Shown here: in pieces, positions 63,837 to 64,000 of the stretch
Position numbering within the stretch: the first letter of the stretch is position 1
Layout of the letters: every line of letters starts with the position of its first letter
Assembly: GCA_030323885.1 (NCBI GenBank)
Contig: CM059199.1
Coordinates: forward strand, 36,464,590-36,528,589
Length of the DNA: 64,000 nucleotides
DNA from: Branchipolynoe longqiensis
Lineage: Eukaryota > Annelida > Polychaeta > Phyllodocida > Polynoidae
Reading direction: 5' to 3'
Made by a program: the position numbers and the translations under genes
Notes under the pieces: generated by a model
The model's input: the letters and a program-made list of their open reading frames with translations, nothing else
What the model was told of the DNA's origin: nothing
Database searches by the model: none

Positions 63837-64000
63837 GGTTTGACTTATGACTAACATACTTCAGCGTATGTATAATGTACGTCTGGCATTTAACAATGTA
63901 TGTATAACGTATACAAAGCATATGTCTAATGTATACTAATGTACACCCACCATGTTGTTGTACGTTTAAGTTTGTTGACATGCACACAATTTGTTTGGAG
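63837..64000. other. Unassigned end of window
   Basis: AATGTATGTATAACGTATAC-like words repeat twice; no gene seen. Confidence 0.3.

Overview
This is eukaryotic, animal nuclear DNA. The few real genes are split into short exons with GT/AG borders. Most of the sequence is tRNA-derived SINEs, small inverted-repeat DNA elements, minisatellites, AT microsatellites and two broken tyrosine-recombinase (YR) retroelements. The two host genes belong to secreted or cell-surface families: a C1q-domain protein and a short-chain-collagen-C4-like protein. Both families are expanded in marine invertebrates. Together with the DIRS/Ngaro-type elements this suggests a marine invertebrate (amphioxus, brachiopod or mollusc are all compatible). 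I cannot name the species.

Layout. 1-13.4 kb holds SINEs, three TTAA-flanked fold-back elements (one carrying a 2-kb TG/CA array that switches strand in its middle), a Harbinger-like MITE and satellites. 13.46-18.60 kb is a DIRS-like retrotransposon with identical 49-nt inverted terminal repeats but broken gag, RT-RNase H and recombinase frames. 18.6-26.5 kb is repeats. 26.8-37.1 kb is the plus-strand C1q locus: a candidate TATA promoter (26778), one internal exon (30430-30638), and two near-identical 3' terminal exons (32528-32734 and 36694-36897), each with its own splice acceptor, stop and poly(A) signal. 37-45.9 kb is MITE-dense intergenic DNA.

45.97-59.3 kb is a minus-strand gene that I could assemble completely from five exons with matching phases. 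It encodes a 266-residue type II membrane protein with a cysteine-rich short-chain-collagen-C4-like ectodomain and no Gly-X-Y collagen repeat. Its fourth intron (6.6 kb) carries a second decayed YR retroelement in the same orientation. Its first intron carries a 32-bp minisatellite and an ATGCAT-type array. A TATA box and two CACGTG boxes lie upstream. 59.4-64 kb is again nested SINEs and MITEs.

The main points for follow-up are the duplicated C1q terminal exons, the complete non-collagenous C4-like membrane gene, the DIRS recombinase that has lost its first catalytic arginine, the TTAA fold-back family with a shared internal palindrome, the strand-switching microsatellite, and SINEs that share a body but carry different tRNA-like heads.
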